Shown here one piece after another: positions 1 to 10,904 of a stretch of DNA of 64,000 bases. How positions within the stretch are numbered: position 1 is the first letter of the stretch; the number at the start of each line of letters is the position of its first letter. The position numbers and the translations under genes were made by a program. The notes under the pieces were generated by a model. It was not told the DNA's origin. It ran no database searches and was given only the letters and a program-made list of their open reading frames with translations. Source of the stretch: Hetaerina americana (lineage: Eukaryota; Arthropoda; Insecta; Odonata; Calopterygidae); NCBI GenBank assembly GCA_022747635.1, contig JAKTNV010000009.1, positions 28,373,622 through 28,437,621 on the forward strand, given 5' to 3'.

Positions 1-489
1 GATATAAAATTAAATACTTCGGATAAAGTCTAGAAAGTGATTGTAATGTGCTATCAACAAAAACATTATTGACTAAGTACTGAAAACGCAACAATAGAAT
101 AATATCTCTCTTTGTCATACAAAGGTAAATTATCCTACAATTAATGTTAAATATGGATTATTATGAGCAGTGCCTTACACTTTTGTTTAATCACACTATT
201 TACCGACTGAATTCCGGAGAGCGTTCGAGGATATTTTGATGCTAGGATAATAAAAAACCCCAGGGTCTATAAATGATGACAATGCATGAACGGATAATTA
301 AAGATATAGCCAAAATTAATTGCAAAGGTGGATTATATGTGCCGTATATTTCGTGCTCGTTGGATACAAAATTTCATTCATTATGTTTTTTTCTCCTTTC
401 ACGAATGTACGTACGTTCAGAAATAAATCCTTCGAATCATCAACCAAATAATTTGCGATAAAAATTTCAGTTATTATTATAAATGTAAT
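1..489. other. AT-rich sequence, nothing recognised
   Basis: I see no repeat family, RNA gene or credible coding region here. The short ORFs on both strands look like chance readings of AT-rich DNA. Confidence 0.5.
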
Positions 490-494
490 TAGTC

Positions 495-748
495 TGGAGA
501 GAGTGTTGTCCCAGTAGATAGAGCGCCTTGTTATTGCCTGGGAGCCTGAGTTCGATTTCCGGTGACTTTGAACGTTTCCATCTTCAGCCAAGTGTTTCGA
601 TATTTCAAATGATATTTCTTGGAGACCCGAAATGACGTAGAAAAAGAGACAGACCACCATATGTGTAAATCTCACACGCCGTGGAGTTTAGCGAGAGTAG
701 AACTCTACCATCAATTCTCAAATAAGCCCTCAAGTTCCATCACTCTAT
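495..748 (+). repeat. SINE-1, decayed copy (tRNA-headed)
   Basis: A diverged member of the tRNA-derived repeat seen better at 29062-29346 and 51578-51853. The head keeps an A-box-like segment (cccagtagatagagcg) and a B-box-like segment (gagttcgatttccgg). The 3' part keeps the family's block around CACACGCCGTGGAGTTTAG and CTCTACCATCA. The middle is scrambled. Such SINEs are transcribed by RNA polymerase III and moved by LINE proteins; this copy is too mutated to be active. Assignment rests on similarity to the two better copies inside this window. Confidence 0.65.
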
Positions 749-894
749 TTAGATACAGGTAGCTTACCATGTAGAGTTAAGTTTTTCTTTGTGCCTAAGA
801 ATTATTACTACCATTATAGAGATCTAAAACATGTCTGTAGAGCAAAGAAATCTTTTACCCAACAAAATTTATTTCTAAAATTTGCAAACATCTC

Positions 895-1122
895 TCTTTC
901 TCTTCCCCAATTACCTAATGTTCTTTATATCTATCACAGGCTTTATATCTATCACATCCCAATATCCCTCGGTGTCCTTAACCATCCACTTCCCATCTGT
1001 CCTATGAATTTCTACCATTTTTTTCCTTTCTCCCACCACATGTATAACACCCTGCAGTTCACCTTCCTCTCCATCCATATTATTTCTTCCATCCTTTTCA
1101 ATAACCAAGCCTGAGAACTCTC
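895..1122 (-). mobile_element. LINE-A C-terminal remnant
   Basis: Read on the minus strand, two frames give pieces resembling the C-terminal segment of the LINE-A proteins at 23.5 and 56 kb: a WLLKRMEEIIWMERK-like stretch aligns with the family's WRRMEKVKWTDRK, followed by a frame-shifted GERKKMVEI that aligns with GEERGLLGEI. Frames are broken and there is no RT core. The call is by similarity to other copies in the window and is tentative. Confidence 0.4.
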
Positions 1123-2180
1123 CGATTTCCGCTCATCTCTTCATCTAATCAAAGCCTAAATTGTAGAGCAGCATTATGTTGCACATTAACCTATACCCTA
1201 GTTCTTTCTCATTTTAATGCCTCTAGATGGAGTCACGATCAAAGCGAAATCCGCATCCTTCTCCTTGTAAGATATTCTTTTCCCAACATAGATGAACTTC
1301 AAACATTCACAGAAATATGTTCTCAATTCCCTCAATATTTATTCATCTTCTAATTTCGTCCTAATTACACAAATCATTGTCACACTATCATATCAGATGA
1401 ATGATATTTTCGATAAGTATTCCACATCATTAATTCTCAGTGCACTTCATACATCGACATTATTCCATATTTCTAAATTTGGAGTGGATGCCTGAAATGA
1501 AATGTCGTAAGTTCCATGTCAACTATGAATAAATTGCCTTACAAGATGGCGTTAAAATGTTAGAGCCAGTTCTTTTTTACATATTTATATTTCATTCGAC
1601 ATAGAGAGGAAGTGACTCAAATTTCTTTCACGTAAAGTAATAACAGCTAAATATTTGGGTTCTGTTTCAGAGACTTTATGATGGATGTGAGACTCATTTT
1701 AAATTCACGGAACGGCTTCAATAGTGACACTCCGCATTTAATTGTTACCCATGGAAAATGGCTCTTTCCCATCTGTACTTAAAATGTATGCATAAAGTTT
1801 AATATATCCCAATTTCTTACCAATAACTTAATAATCAAACATGAGACCCCGAAAGATCAGCTGTAATATTTTAACCATTGTAAATATTGAAGAAAGAAAA
1901 TTCATTGCATTCTTTAAATTATATTTTTTCTTTAATACCATGGTTTCACCACGAGCTACAATCAACGCAATGAGTCTAGATAGTGTGTAGTGGGATCACT
2001 TGTGGTAATTGCAAAGATTAATAAACTCCTCCCAAGTTACGCCTGAGACAGTTTCCTGGAGAACCATTTTTACTCAAAGACAACGTTGAAAACATGTAAA
2101 TGTTACGCGACAAAGCGGGGGAGCTAACAACAATGCTGAGATGCGTTACCGAAATGAACAGGGTGAAAATTCCAAAAACA
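1123..2180. other. AT-rich sequence, nothing recognised
   Basis: No repeat or gene identified. Short ORFs such as 1292-1495 have no recognisable domains and are probably chance. Confidence 0.5.
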
Positions 2181-2450
2181 CCACGTGACACAATATGAAC
2201 CCAAAATTCGGGGGAAGATCGGGGTCGGATAGGGGCATGATGGAAGAAACCAGGGGACTGGGGCAGAGATTGAAATACGCGGGGTAGGGGAAACGAGAGT
2301 TTCACATCTGGGGCGAAGATGGGAGGAAGAGGGTGATGGAAGGAAGAAGGGAACGAAGTAAGCGGATAGGAGTTGGCCTGACGACTTCTCCCTCCTCTTC
2401 AAATCTGTAGATGCGCCCTCTTCCCCCATACCCCCTTCCTTCCACCCCTC

Positions 2451-2470
2451 CACACACACACACACACACG
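2451..2470 (+). repeat. (CA)n microsatellite
   Basis: A short uninterrupted CA run inside the GC-rich island, separating its C-rich block from its G-rich block. Confidence 0.9.
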
Positions 2471-2742
2471 GAGAAGGGTTTAACGGCTGCGAGCGGGTAC
2501 GAACCGTGGGGGTCGGGGGACTGGAACTGGGAGATGGTGGCGTTTGCAGGAGGAGGGAGGGAAGAGGAGAGCGGAGAAAAGGGGAGGCGAGAGGGTTGAA
2601 TGACCCCTCGGAGTAACCGCGAAGGAGGGAGAAGGAGGGGGGGAAGTGGGGTGGCGAGGAGAGGGGCGAGCGACCGAGGGAAACAGCTCGCTCGCACAAG
2701 TGGTCGGGCTGAGACGTGTACGATTGATGAGACTGGAGACGA

Positions 2743-2775
2743 GGGCGGGTGGGTCACGGGGGGGAGGGGGAAGGG
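2743..2775 (+). other. Potential G-quadruplex motif
   Basis: Runs of three or more G (GGGCGGGTGGG, then TCAC, G7, A, G5, AA, GGG) lie within 33 bases with loops of 1, 1, 4, 1 and 2 bases. This satisfies the usual four-run rule with room to spare. Formation in vivo is inference. Confidence 0.7.
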
Positions 2776-3015
2776 TTGCGGTGGGAAGCGAAGGGGGAGG
2801 TTGGAGGAAACTATTCTGAGAGTGTAGGAGGGTGCGGAAAGGATCCTGGGGAACCGTGTGCAGACCTACTCGCGGGTGTGCGACGAGACCCCAATTTTCG
2901 CGACGGAACTCGATTCATTGTCAGAGCTCGAGGAAGCGAGAGGCAATTCATGCGGGGTCAAATTAAGGGGTGAGGGTATGCCAGCCGGACCGTCGCTCGG
3001 AGGGACACAATACGA

Positions 3016-3379
3016 GGGATGTTTTAAGTCTTGACGAACTCAATGGTCTCAGATTGAACTGAGTGAAAATTTATGATCACTGAATAAGTAAATTATGTAC
3101 ATATATTTTCACTGTAAATTTAATTAAGTATCACTGTTTTGATAGATATACCACATTATGATTCTGATGCATAAAAACCGTTACACTAAAACCAAATTTC
3201 TTTGGAAGCATGCAAGCTTTACTTATTCAGTGATGTTAATATTTTGATGTCAAAAATCAAAATAATTTCCATTCAAGGGGTAACATAAATTTTTTGACGG
3301 TAATAGACCGGTTATAATGGGATTTTCGTGCCAGATATGCTCCTAATCCCCGCCTAAAATGATACTTAATACTATAAAA
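3016..3379. other. AT-rich sequence, nothing recognised
   Basis: No repeat or gene identified. Confidence 0.5.
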
Positions 3380-3530
3380 TCTTTCAAATTTAAGCTATTT
3401 TTAGTCCATATATTTTCTAACCCTCATTATCCCTCCCAAAATGACTTATTCTTTCCTCCCTCTACCCTGCTAACCCTACAATACTCTCCCCTCCATCGCA
3501 GAAACAGCTTCACTTGTTCCCTACATCCCC
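3380..3530 (-). mobile_element. LINE-A 3' end remnant
   Basis: The minus strand resembles the last coding part of LINE-A: a GATGGAGGGGAGAGTATTG block, an AGG-rich stretch, then GGGAGGGATAATGAGG and a KYMD-like reading, in the same order as the better copy at 55.9-56.1 kb (EGRM... GMKGGRKYSDMK). No intact frame remains. Plausible but not certain. Confidence 0.4.
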
Positions 3531-3885
3531 TTATTCTGCTTTCTTCTTTTAAATTGTACCAAGGGACTTCACTTGTTTTTGGGTTTACTTTTTATAATTT
3601 GCATTGATGCGCAATACAAACCATTTTTCTGCTTCTTCTGCCAGCCACTTTTCTTTCATGCAACCTGTCTCTTTATGCAAATAGATATGACTGAGAAAAC
3701 CAATGGGCTAGTTACCACTTCTTAATTCATGGTTTATGGGACAAATCATCCCTGAGAAGATATTTTTGTTGTTATCTATTGCATCCATATACCATATATT
3801 GGGTATATATACCACAAAAGCAAACGCTTCAGTTGTTTTCCTTTCCGTCCATTTCATTTTTCCATTCCTCTCCCCAGTCGAAAGC
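3531..3885. other. No recognised feature
   Basis: Pyrimidine-rich on the plus strand but without a repeat family or coding region that I can name. Confidence 0.45.
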
Positions 3886-3889
3886 CTTT

Positions 3890-3966
3890 GAATCTGATGG
3901 CGATGGCCGTGCCGTCGAAACGTCAAAACAACATATGTGAGTGTCCTTTCTTTGTGTTTCTATGGT
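3890..3966 (+). repeat. Hairpin with hammerhead-like outline plus GTGAGTG block
   Basis: A 7-bp stem with a 3-base loop (CGATGGC CGT GCCGTCG) is preceded by CTGATGG and followed by AAACGTC, giving a near hammerhead-ribozyme arrangement with one deviating core base. Downstream comes ATGTGAGTGTCCTTTC and TTTGTGTTTCTAT, a block shared with loci at 15.8 kb and 49.9 kb (minus). A (TA)n array begins about 30 bases further on. Probably the end of a dispersed retroelement; ribozyme activity is inference. Confidence 0.5.
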
Positions 3967-3993
3967 TTAAAAATCTACATCTGTGTTTTAATA

Positions 3994-3997
<4 letters not shown>

Positions 3998-4040
<43 letters not shown>

Positions 4041-4053
4041 TATACACACACAC
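3998..4053. repeat. (TA)n microsatellite
   Basis: Nearly pure alternating AT with one slip, ending in a short CA tract. Confidence 0.95.
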
Positions 4054-4999
4054 GTAAAAGCTGGGGAGGATGAGGCTAGGGAGTGTTAGCCACAGGGAGG
4101 AAGGATACAACGTGACAGGGGTTAAATAGCTGCGCGAGCCATACTGCTCGCTCTACCGCTCTAACACTCTCCAGCACAATTGTTCCAAACCTTTCAATAC
4201 ACATGTGTCGAGGTTGACCAAATCATTTGTATTTGGTAAATTATGCCTGGCAACGTTGTAAGGCCCAATACCGTTCGTGCTGCATTGACAAATATGTTGT
4301 GGAAACATAAAAAAGTTCAATTATGCTATCATTGTGCAGCGATTCCTCAAAGCAACCATGAATACATTTATTTTAACATTAAATTTATCTTGCTGATATA
4401 ATTCGGAAATTATACAGAGTGGTTGACTAGTACAGTCGTGAAATTCGGCAGGGTCTTATTTTTAGTATATCATAAACCACTAACGCTACATTTACAGCGA
4501 CAGTTCAGTTTCATAGTTGGATGGATCAGCTATCGTTGCACCCGTCATTAAGCCGACTTCGATTATTTTGATTAAATGGATAGGATTGGGCAAGCAACCA
4601 TTATAACTGAATTTATTTCCAAAAGCATTATATTGACGATTAATTTAACTCTCAATAATGTATTAATTAAAATTGTGGCAGCCATAAGCTTCAACCAGTA
4701 GATTCAATTTGTGTTCCAAATGGTTTCGGTTTCATGGCCAAATATAGATGAATTAACTCCTGTTTATAGACCGCCTTTTGTTATGATGAGTGTTAAGGGA
4801 CGTGCAGCTAATTATTGTTATTATTAAGGCATTCTATTTGAATTAGTGTCTTTTACATTAATTAACTTTGTTTTATCTTTGGTCAATATTACCTGGTAGG
4901 ACTGAATGGATGAAATGGCGAAAGATTTTCTTCATTTTCTCAGCGTAAAAAATAAATAAAAAGAGATGTTTCAGTAATCTATTGTGGAATATCGTGATT
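4054..4999. other. No recognised feature
   Basis: One weak inverted repeat (GGGAGTGTTAGCC near 4079 against GCTCTAACACTCTCC near 4158) may be a decayed small element. Otherwise nothing identified. Confidence 0.4.
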
Positions 5000-5157
5000 A
5001 ATTAAAAAATTGGCAATTTTCGACAAAATAAAACTTAATGCGACCGGTTTCAATGCAACTACATCATTGTCAGGTGAACCTGATCTGACGATGATGTAGT
5101 TACATTGAAACCGGTCGCATTAAATTTAATTTTGTGGAAAATTGCCAATTTTTAATT
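5000..5157. repeat. 158-bp near-perfect palindrome with hammerhead-like core
   Basis: Arms 5000-5073 and 5085-5157 are reverse complements with few mismatches and an 11-base centre that itself contains CAGGT/ACCTG. The right arm carries CTGACGA (5085-5091), a short ATGT-AGTT-ACAT stem-loop and GAAAC (5107-5111), matching the CUGANGA/GAAA layout of hammerhead ribozymes, followed by CGGTC. The perfect arm symmetry could instead mean a foldback element or head-to-head insertion of one repeat end. The palindrome is certain; the ribozyme link is inference. Confidence 0.85.
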
Positions 5158-5636
5158 GAGTAAATAATTAACTTTAGTTTTCTGTACCATTTTGATCGCC
5201 TCTAGTCTCTGACATGCTATTTGAAAGCACATACATATGTATTCCACCAGAGATACCTTTGAAACCTACTTTTATATTTCAGTAATCATTAATGAAGGTT
5301 TTGTCAGCTGCGTCAGTGCTAGCCTGTTCTAATCCCACGGTTAATTACTCATTCCGAGATGAATATGCTTGCATGTCATTCGTCCGACTTTAGTCTAAAA
5401 TCCATAAACTGATCATTTCAACTCTCAAGTTCGTAGCTCATAGTTTTATGTGTATCAGTATGAGACCATTTATTAGCGTACCCTTTGTCCCCATTGCCTC
5501 TGATCTTAAGCACGTAGTCTTTCTATGTGGGACCTAACAATGGGGTAATTAAGCAAGACGAGGATTTTAGGGAGTTCCGAAAGAAATTCCGCTTCGGTAT
5601 TAGCACGCACTTCGCCATTTAAGCTATAAATCATAC

Positions 5637-5639
<3 letters not shown>
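5158..5639. other. No recognised feature
   Basis: No repeat family or coding signal identified. Confidence 0.5.

Positions 5640-5672
<33 letters not shown>
5640..5672. repeat. (TA)n microsatellite
   Basis: A short pure TA run. Confidence 0.9.
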
Positions 5673-5675
<3 letters not shown>

Positions 5676-6724
5676 ACGATACAGGTAGCACCCGAGGTGG
5701 TGATTATGTTTCAAAAATTCGCTTGACTTGAAATGGACTTCAGCCACAGTTTAGCCGATCTATCATAAACAAATTTGGCATGTTATCTCCGCCGCAATGA
5801 AAGGTTTAAACTTTAAACCTTTGCTCCGTTTTCGCAAAAAGCAATTACGAATTGAAAAAATATACTCGCAAATGTAAATTTGTCAATGGGGCTCATTACA
5901 ATAAAATATTATAAAATATGTTTAGAACTATAAATGTAACCATCGAAAATATCAGTAATTATAAACATTGAAAAAAGGAGTCAATCCAAACATCATTAAT
6001 GCATCATACCATATAATCTGACAAAAATGGCGTCATACACGTTACTAGATCGTTAGATTGATAGCTCAAATTATCATATTAGTCCTCTAAACCGTGTTAT
6101 AATGCCATGGTCCGATGAATGATAAGGTTTCTGGCTATCCAAGTGATCACCGGTTCGAGTGCCGCGTCATTAACGGATGAAGTAACTTAAGGTAATTAAT
6201 GGTTTTTAATGGATTTTGTGTACTTTGCGATGAGATCCTACCGCCAGAGAACCGTGTCACTGTCATTAACTGAGCAGAGAAAAAGAGGCATTCGGTGTTC
6301 CCAAGTATTTTAGGCATGTCAAGTAGATATAGCATTTCTCCAGTAGATATAGCGTCATGTAAATACAGCATTTCTTTATGACTTATATTCCTTGCGTAGT
6401 TGCATAAGACGGATTACGGTAAGCTTTGACGTATCAAGAAAACCGCCAATAGATATGCGGATACCTTTAGAGTAACCCCTAAAACGTCCAATAAAAATCT
6501 TATCACAATTCCCACGGTTCATGAGTTGGGCGCCGCTGACAAGGGTTATAAATCATTTCACACAACCTTAGAGCTCAATGGATCTGAAATTCCTCCAGAC
6601 CGTTAAGCACTTCTAACGAGTCCTTCTTACGACAAAATTCGATGTATTTTAGGCTTTGTGACTTAACTGTTCCGGTATCGTAATATTATCATCTAAGCAT
6701 ACCAAAATCTTTAGTTTAAAGGCG
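5673..6724. other. Mostly unrecognised; possible tRNA-like B box near 6152
   Basis: CCGGTTCGAGTGC around 6151-6163 resembles a Pol III B box and may be a SINE remnant, but no A box or body matches the families elsewhere in the window. Nothing else identified. Confidence 0.3.
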
Positions 6725-6970
6725 GGTTAGGTTTTTCGACTGTCGCTAACGCTTGCTATCTTCTCTACCATTGTAAGAAGTTCTGCTGTTTTCCTTCTTA
6801 ATTTCTTTGTAAAATCTGCCTGCCTTCATACGGTCTAAGAAGTCCATTTGCTCCCTTCCGCTTACCCAACATTTTCCCTTCTAACATCCCTCTCGTCATT
6901 CTATAACCTCTCAATATTTCCTCCGTCCATTTTCTCTCCCTTGTTCAGATTTCCTCTAGAAACCTTCACC
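6725..6970 (-). mobile_element. LINE-A 3' end remnant
   Basis: On the minus strand the order GAGAAAATGGACGGAGG, then a GAGAGGGATGTTAGAAGG segment, then GGGAGCAAATGGACTTC matches the C-terminal arrangement of LINE-A (WRRMEKVKW..., EGRML..., LDGMK...). One frame reads LLRPYEGRQIL and another MDFLDRMKAG. Broken frames, no RT core. Confidence 0.45.
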
Positions 6971-9515
6971 ATTGGTCCACCCCGTTGAAGACTTCCACGT
7001 GAAATAATATGCAAGACATAATAAATGCTCTAAAGCATGATTACACAATTATTAATATGTAAGTTTCAAAGGGAGAGATTGACTTATCAAATAAATTATG
7101 CCGTTAGGGAATTATGGATACATTTTCGAGGGTGGAGAAAGAATGGAAACAGACACGAAATCTTTGTTAGTTATATAAATGAGGCATGGGATGAAGCCAA
7201 ATTTGTTCCCTCATAATGGGGTAAATGGGGTTGAAGAGTTAATTTTTAACGCCCATCATATGTGATTCTTTCGAGAGAGAATAACCTTAACACTTCGTCA
7301 TCTTCGGGATCTCTGAGATACATGGAGATCCCATCAAGGCTTTAGGGGTTTACTAGATAATGCCCTTCTATAATACGAATTCCAGCAGCAGATGTCGAAC
7401 AAATTTTCCCTCGAGAAGTTACAAAAAACTTTTGACACATGGACATCAATTAGAATACAAATTTCACGCACAATACTGTAAGTGTACTAAAGAGACGCCC
7501 TTCATTTCGTGTAGGCGCAATAGAATATCCGTGTGGTTATTAAACGAGTATGCATGGTAATTCGGACGTTTCAAAATTGCTATCTCATTTTGAAATCGCA
7601 ATGAATTCTAGATTCATATATATATCAAAACAAAACGATAAATTATCGAAAAGAAAATGTGTACATCTGAAAATAGTAGAGCATAGTACATCTTACGTGT
7701 AATTTTATGACATTTTCTATCAGTTTTGATTCAGGAAGTGAGTATGACATTATAAGTATTATACTCAATTATTTTGACTCAGCCCAACGTCCACTTCTAT
7801 TCAACTAACGCTTTTCAATTAATTCACCATTCTCATCATTCTTTGACAAGAATACCTCTTTCATTACATTCCATCTTCAGAAAAGAGACATTTGGCGCCG
7901 GATTTTTTCTAACATAAGCAGCATTTTGATCGTTTTAACTTTGGTCGACTTTTCAATATTGCCCTTCATTTTTGCGTGTAGTCTTATATACCATGCAGCA
8001 ATTCTCGTAAAAAAGAGTAAAATTTTTGGGTTGATTTCAAATTTTTTTGTCTTTAAATTTTGCAGAACAAAAAAGGCAGCATGTTTTAGTATATCCCCAT
8101 GTGTCATAACTGAGATCCCAGGAGAATCTGACGGTTTTTTGGCACATTGTATTTAAAATACAATTAAGTAAATATTCTACGCAGAATTAGCTTCATTATA
8201 ACATAAACATTATTTTAGTGCCAGAAAATGACTTTGTTTTGACCAAAGTCGATGAGTAATTAATCATCTAAATGTTTATGAATCAGTTTTTGTGTAGAAT
8301 ATTCTTACTGATATTGTGCATGATAAAATAAAATTTAGATAAAAAACACAAAGATGGCGGAAAACTCTCATAGAAATAAAGAAAATCTCATCAATTTCCG
8401 GGCATTAAACTTTCAGAATCAATTTCAAATTTTTTAAATATTTAATCATGGTTCAAATCATTGATTTTCACGCTCTGGTGTAAGAATTATCGAGAGCAAA
8501 GTTAGTAATCCTGATTCATAATCATTTTTGAATGAAACAATGAATTTTGAAAAAAAAATTTCATCGATGAATTATTGTACGAATATACAAAGAGTTATAC
8601 TCATTTCCCAAAGCCATGAGTACTTCAAAAACAAAAAAGGAGATTGGTATCATTTGTTTCAAAATATCTGGCACTTATGCTACATGCATGAATGATTACT
8701 CAGGGAATTCCGAGATTGGACCATTTACAATTCATATTAATAAAAAAATACGTAAACGTCACACATTTTCCGGATTTGGATAAATGGGAAAATTATTAAT
8801 AAACTCTCAAGTTTCGAAAATGCTTGCTCATGCTTCTCGTCTATTTTTTTCTGATTGCTTGATCATATGAAAATATTGGTGATTAATATTTGGTAAAAAA
8901 TATGAAACAATGAGAACAATGGCAAGGAAAATAAGCTTGAAGTCCGGGTATTAATGACGCGTACGGTTGATGGAGATTAATACATTAATATTGTGCGCGG
9001 TCTGCCTATCCACTATTATCTGTGAAACGATCTCTGTCAGGAACAGTAAATTAATTATTGATCAGAACGGTGGCGGAGTGTTTGCCATGCCGTCACGCCA
9101 CACACGAGGATGATTTGCAGTCGGGCGCAAATTCTGGCAAAACCAATCCTACACCCAAATTCACGCTAATATGAACTTCACAACACACGTAAGAGGTAAC
9201 CGCGTGAACATCCATGAAGTTTAATTAATGATTCTGCGAAAACGACCACTATGGCAAATTTTTGACAAATCTTATTCCGAAAATTATGTACGATTCTATT
9301 TATTTGAAACAAAAATGAATTTTTTCTTAGTGATCATAAATATATCAAAGTCTGCTATATAATTTCATTAGTGGTAGTTTATTCGACAGAGAGCCGATTC
9401 CTAAACGTTATTTTGTATTTTCAACAATTGGAGACAACAGGATAGAGAAACAAAAAATTTAAGATTTGGAATGAGGTGTTGATGCAGGTAGGTGTTTTAT
9501 TGAATAAGTGGACCG
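6971..9515. other. Long AT-rich stretch, nothing recognised
   Basis: About 2.5 kb without a nameable repeat, RNA or protein. The two antiparallel 76-aa ORFs at 7877-8156 overlap each other and show no domain; I treat them as chance. Confidence 0.5.
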
Positions 9516-9580
9516 GAGGTGGCAGCCAAGTGGGTAGAGGGTTTGGATTTTGGCGAAAAGGTCACGGGTCGGCAAACTAC
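9516..9580 (+). repeat. Possible SINE-1-like tRNA head
   Basis: GGCAGCCAAGTGGGTAGAGG followed about 30 bases later by AGGTCACGGGTCGG resembles the A and B boxes of the SINE-1 head, in the right order. No matching body follows. Weak. Confidence 0.3.
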
Positions 9581-9726
9581 TTGATACCTTTTAACCGTAG
9601 CATTTGAATACAAGCGGTGGGATATCTGGTGAACAGCACTTCATTACGGGAAAATATTTGAAAACTTTGCTTTTGTGCGTAAACCTTTACCACTAAAAGG
9701 TGCGAAGAGAAAAACTTGTCTGTGTG

Positions 9727-9970
9727 GACAAATTCCAAAGAAACTGCGGGAGATGCCGCAACAGTAACTTTTAACGGAGTCATCCGCTAATGTGCATTTC
9801 AATGCAACAATTTCAGAGCGTAAAAATCATTCGCCTTGACTGGGACCCGAACCCAGATCCCTCAATATCCGGTCGAGTGCTTTAGCCACTTAAGTTACCG
9901 AGGCGTCCTCTTAAACTCTGAAATTTTGGGGCTTTTAAAGGAACTAGATGTTATGACGAAATACAGTACA
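9727..9970 (-). repeat. SINE-2 copy (tRNA-headed)
   Basis: On the minus strand this reads as a leader (AACATCTAGTTCCTTTAA), a tRNA-like head with an A-box-like GGTAACTTAAGTGGCTAAAG and a B-box-like GGGTTCGGGTCC, then a body ending GACAAATTCC in plus orientation. The same order occurs at 50241-50510 (minus), defining a second SINE family. The 120-base segment 9727-9846 is repeated at 10061-10180 with a single difference, so the locus grew by duplication or a second insertion. Confidence 0.75.
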
Positions 9971-10060
9971 TACAATGTCACATGCATTCGTAGTCGTGCG
10001 CGAGGCGCCACTGTCCACGAGGTTAAAGCCAACTTTAAACACTTATGGTGTTTTCCCTTT

Positions 10061-10228
10061 GACAAATTCCAAAGAAACTGCGGGAAATGCCGCAACAGTA
10101 ACTTTTAACGGAGTCATCCGCTAATGTGCATTTCAATGCAACAATTTCAGAGCGTAAAAATCATTCGCCTTGACTGGGACTGCTGTCCCAGTCAAGGCGA
10201 ATGATTTTTACGATCTGAAATTGTTGCA
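10061..10228. repeat. SINE-2 body with 44-bp inverted hairpin
   Basis: 10061-10180 is a near-identical copy of 9727-9846. Its last 44 bases (10137-10180) are followed after a 4-base loop by their reverse complement (10185-10228) with one mismatch. The fold point is inside the B-box region of the tRNA head, so the head is cut away and two body ends face each other. A similar fold exists at 49192-49280. Confidence 0.85.
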
Positions 10229-10239
10229 TTGTCTGTGTG

Positions 10240-10829
10240 GTTTTACACTTTTCAGGGTTTAATTCGTGATCTACCTGTATTAAAATTTAGAGAGGAAGGA
10301 AAGGAAATGAGATATACAATGCATAAATAGGATATTAAATGCGAAGAGACCAATTTTGACCGAATACAAACTCAATAATTGTAATTACAGGAATAATATT
10401 TAAGAATTAAAGATTTTCCAAAAATTAAAGGTAGGATTTGTGGACGGCCCCTAACATCTACTATGCTGTGCGAATTCTACGAACTTCCTTTTCTTTGCCC
10501 TACGCTATTTCATTTTTCAATTCTTAGTAACTTATGCCTTCCTTCATGTTATCTTAAAAATACCATTTTTTCCTTCCTCCTCCCCGCTTTCATAAAATTC
10601 ATTCTCCTGTCGCGGCTTTCAACATATCATCTGTTGAATAATAATATTTATTTTAATGCAAGTATTGGTTCAAACATCCAATATAGAACTGCGTCATAAG
10701 TACAAATTACATACACTGCAGACAAAGTGATGACACACAAAAGTAATACGTAATTCAAAACAGTTTAAGTAATGTGTAAAATTACAACTTACTTATTACA
10801 TACGACACAAGAATAGATACAAAGGCAAA

Positions 10830-10831
<2 letters not shown>
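10240..10831. other. No recognised feature
   Basis: Nothing identified; a pyrimidine-rich part near 10480-10620 vaguely recalls LINE-A on the minus strand but is too diverged to call. Confidence 0.4.

Positions 10832-10901
<70 letters not shown>
10832..10901. repeat. (TA)n microsatellite
   Basis: About 35 uninterrupted TA units. Confidence 0.97.

Positions 10902-10904
<3 letters not shown>

Larger units (their letters stand above)
2180..3015. promoter_or_regulatory. GC-rich, CpG-containing, purine-biased island
   Basis: Against an AT-rich background this stretch is strikingly GC-rich with many CpG dinucleotides. The plus strand is strongly G-rich from about 2180 to 2400 and 2466 to 2850, with a short C-rich block and a (CA)n run between. 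Overlapping ORFs on both strands (up to 191 aa at 2124-2699, minus) are low-complexity Pro/Ser or Gly/Arg readings of the skewed bases and I do not call them genes. Such islands often mark promoters or first exons in animal genomes, but no transcript structure is visible. It could also be an unmethylated regulatory element or simple-sequence expansion. Confidence 0.45.

Noticed and set aside
2124..2757. 191-aa and 151-aa minus ORFs
   Set aside because: Overlapping Pro/Ser-rich readings of the same purine-biased island; composition explains the open frames.
4079..4172. Small inverted-repeat element
   Set aside because: Arms are short and imperfect, no target duplication seen and no second copy in the window.
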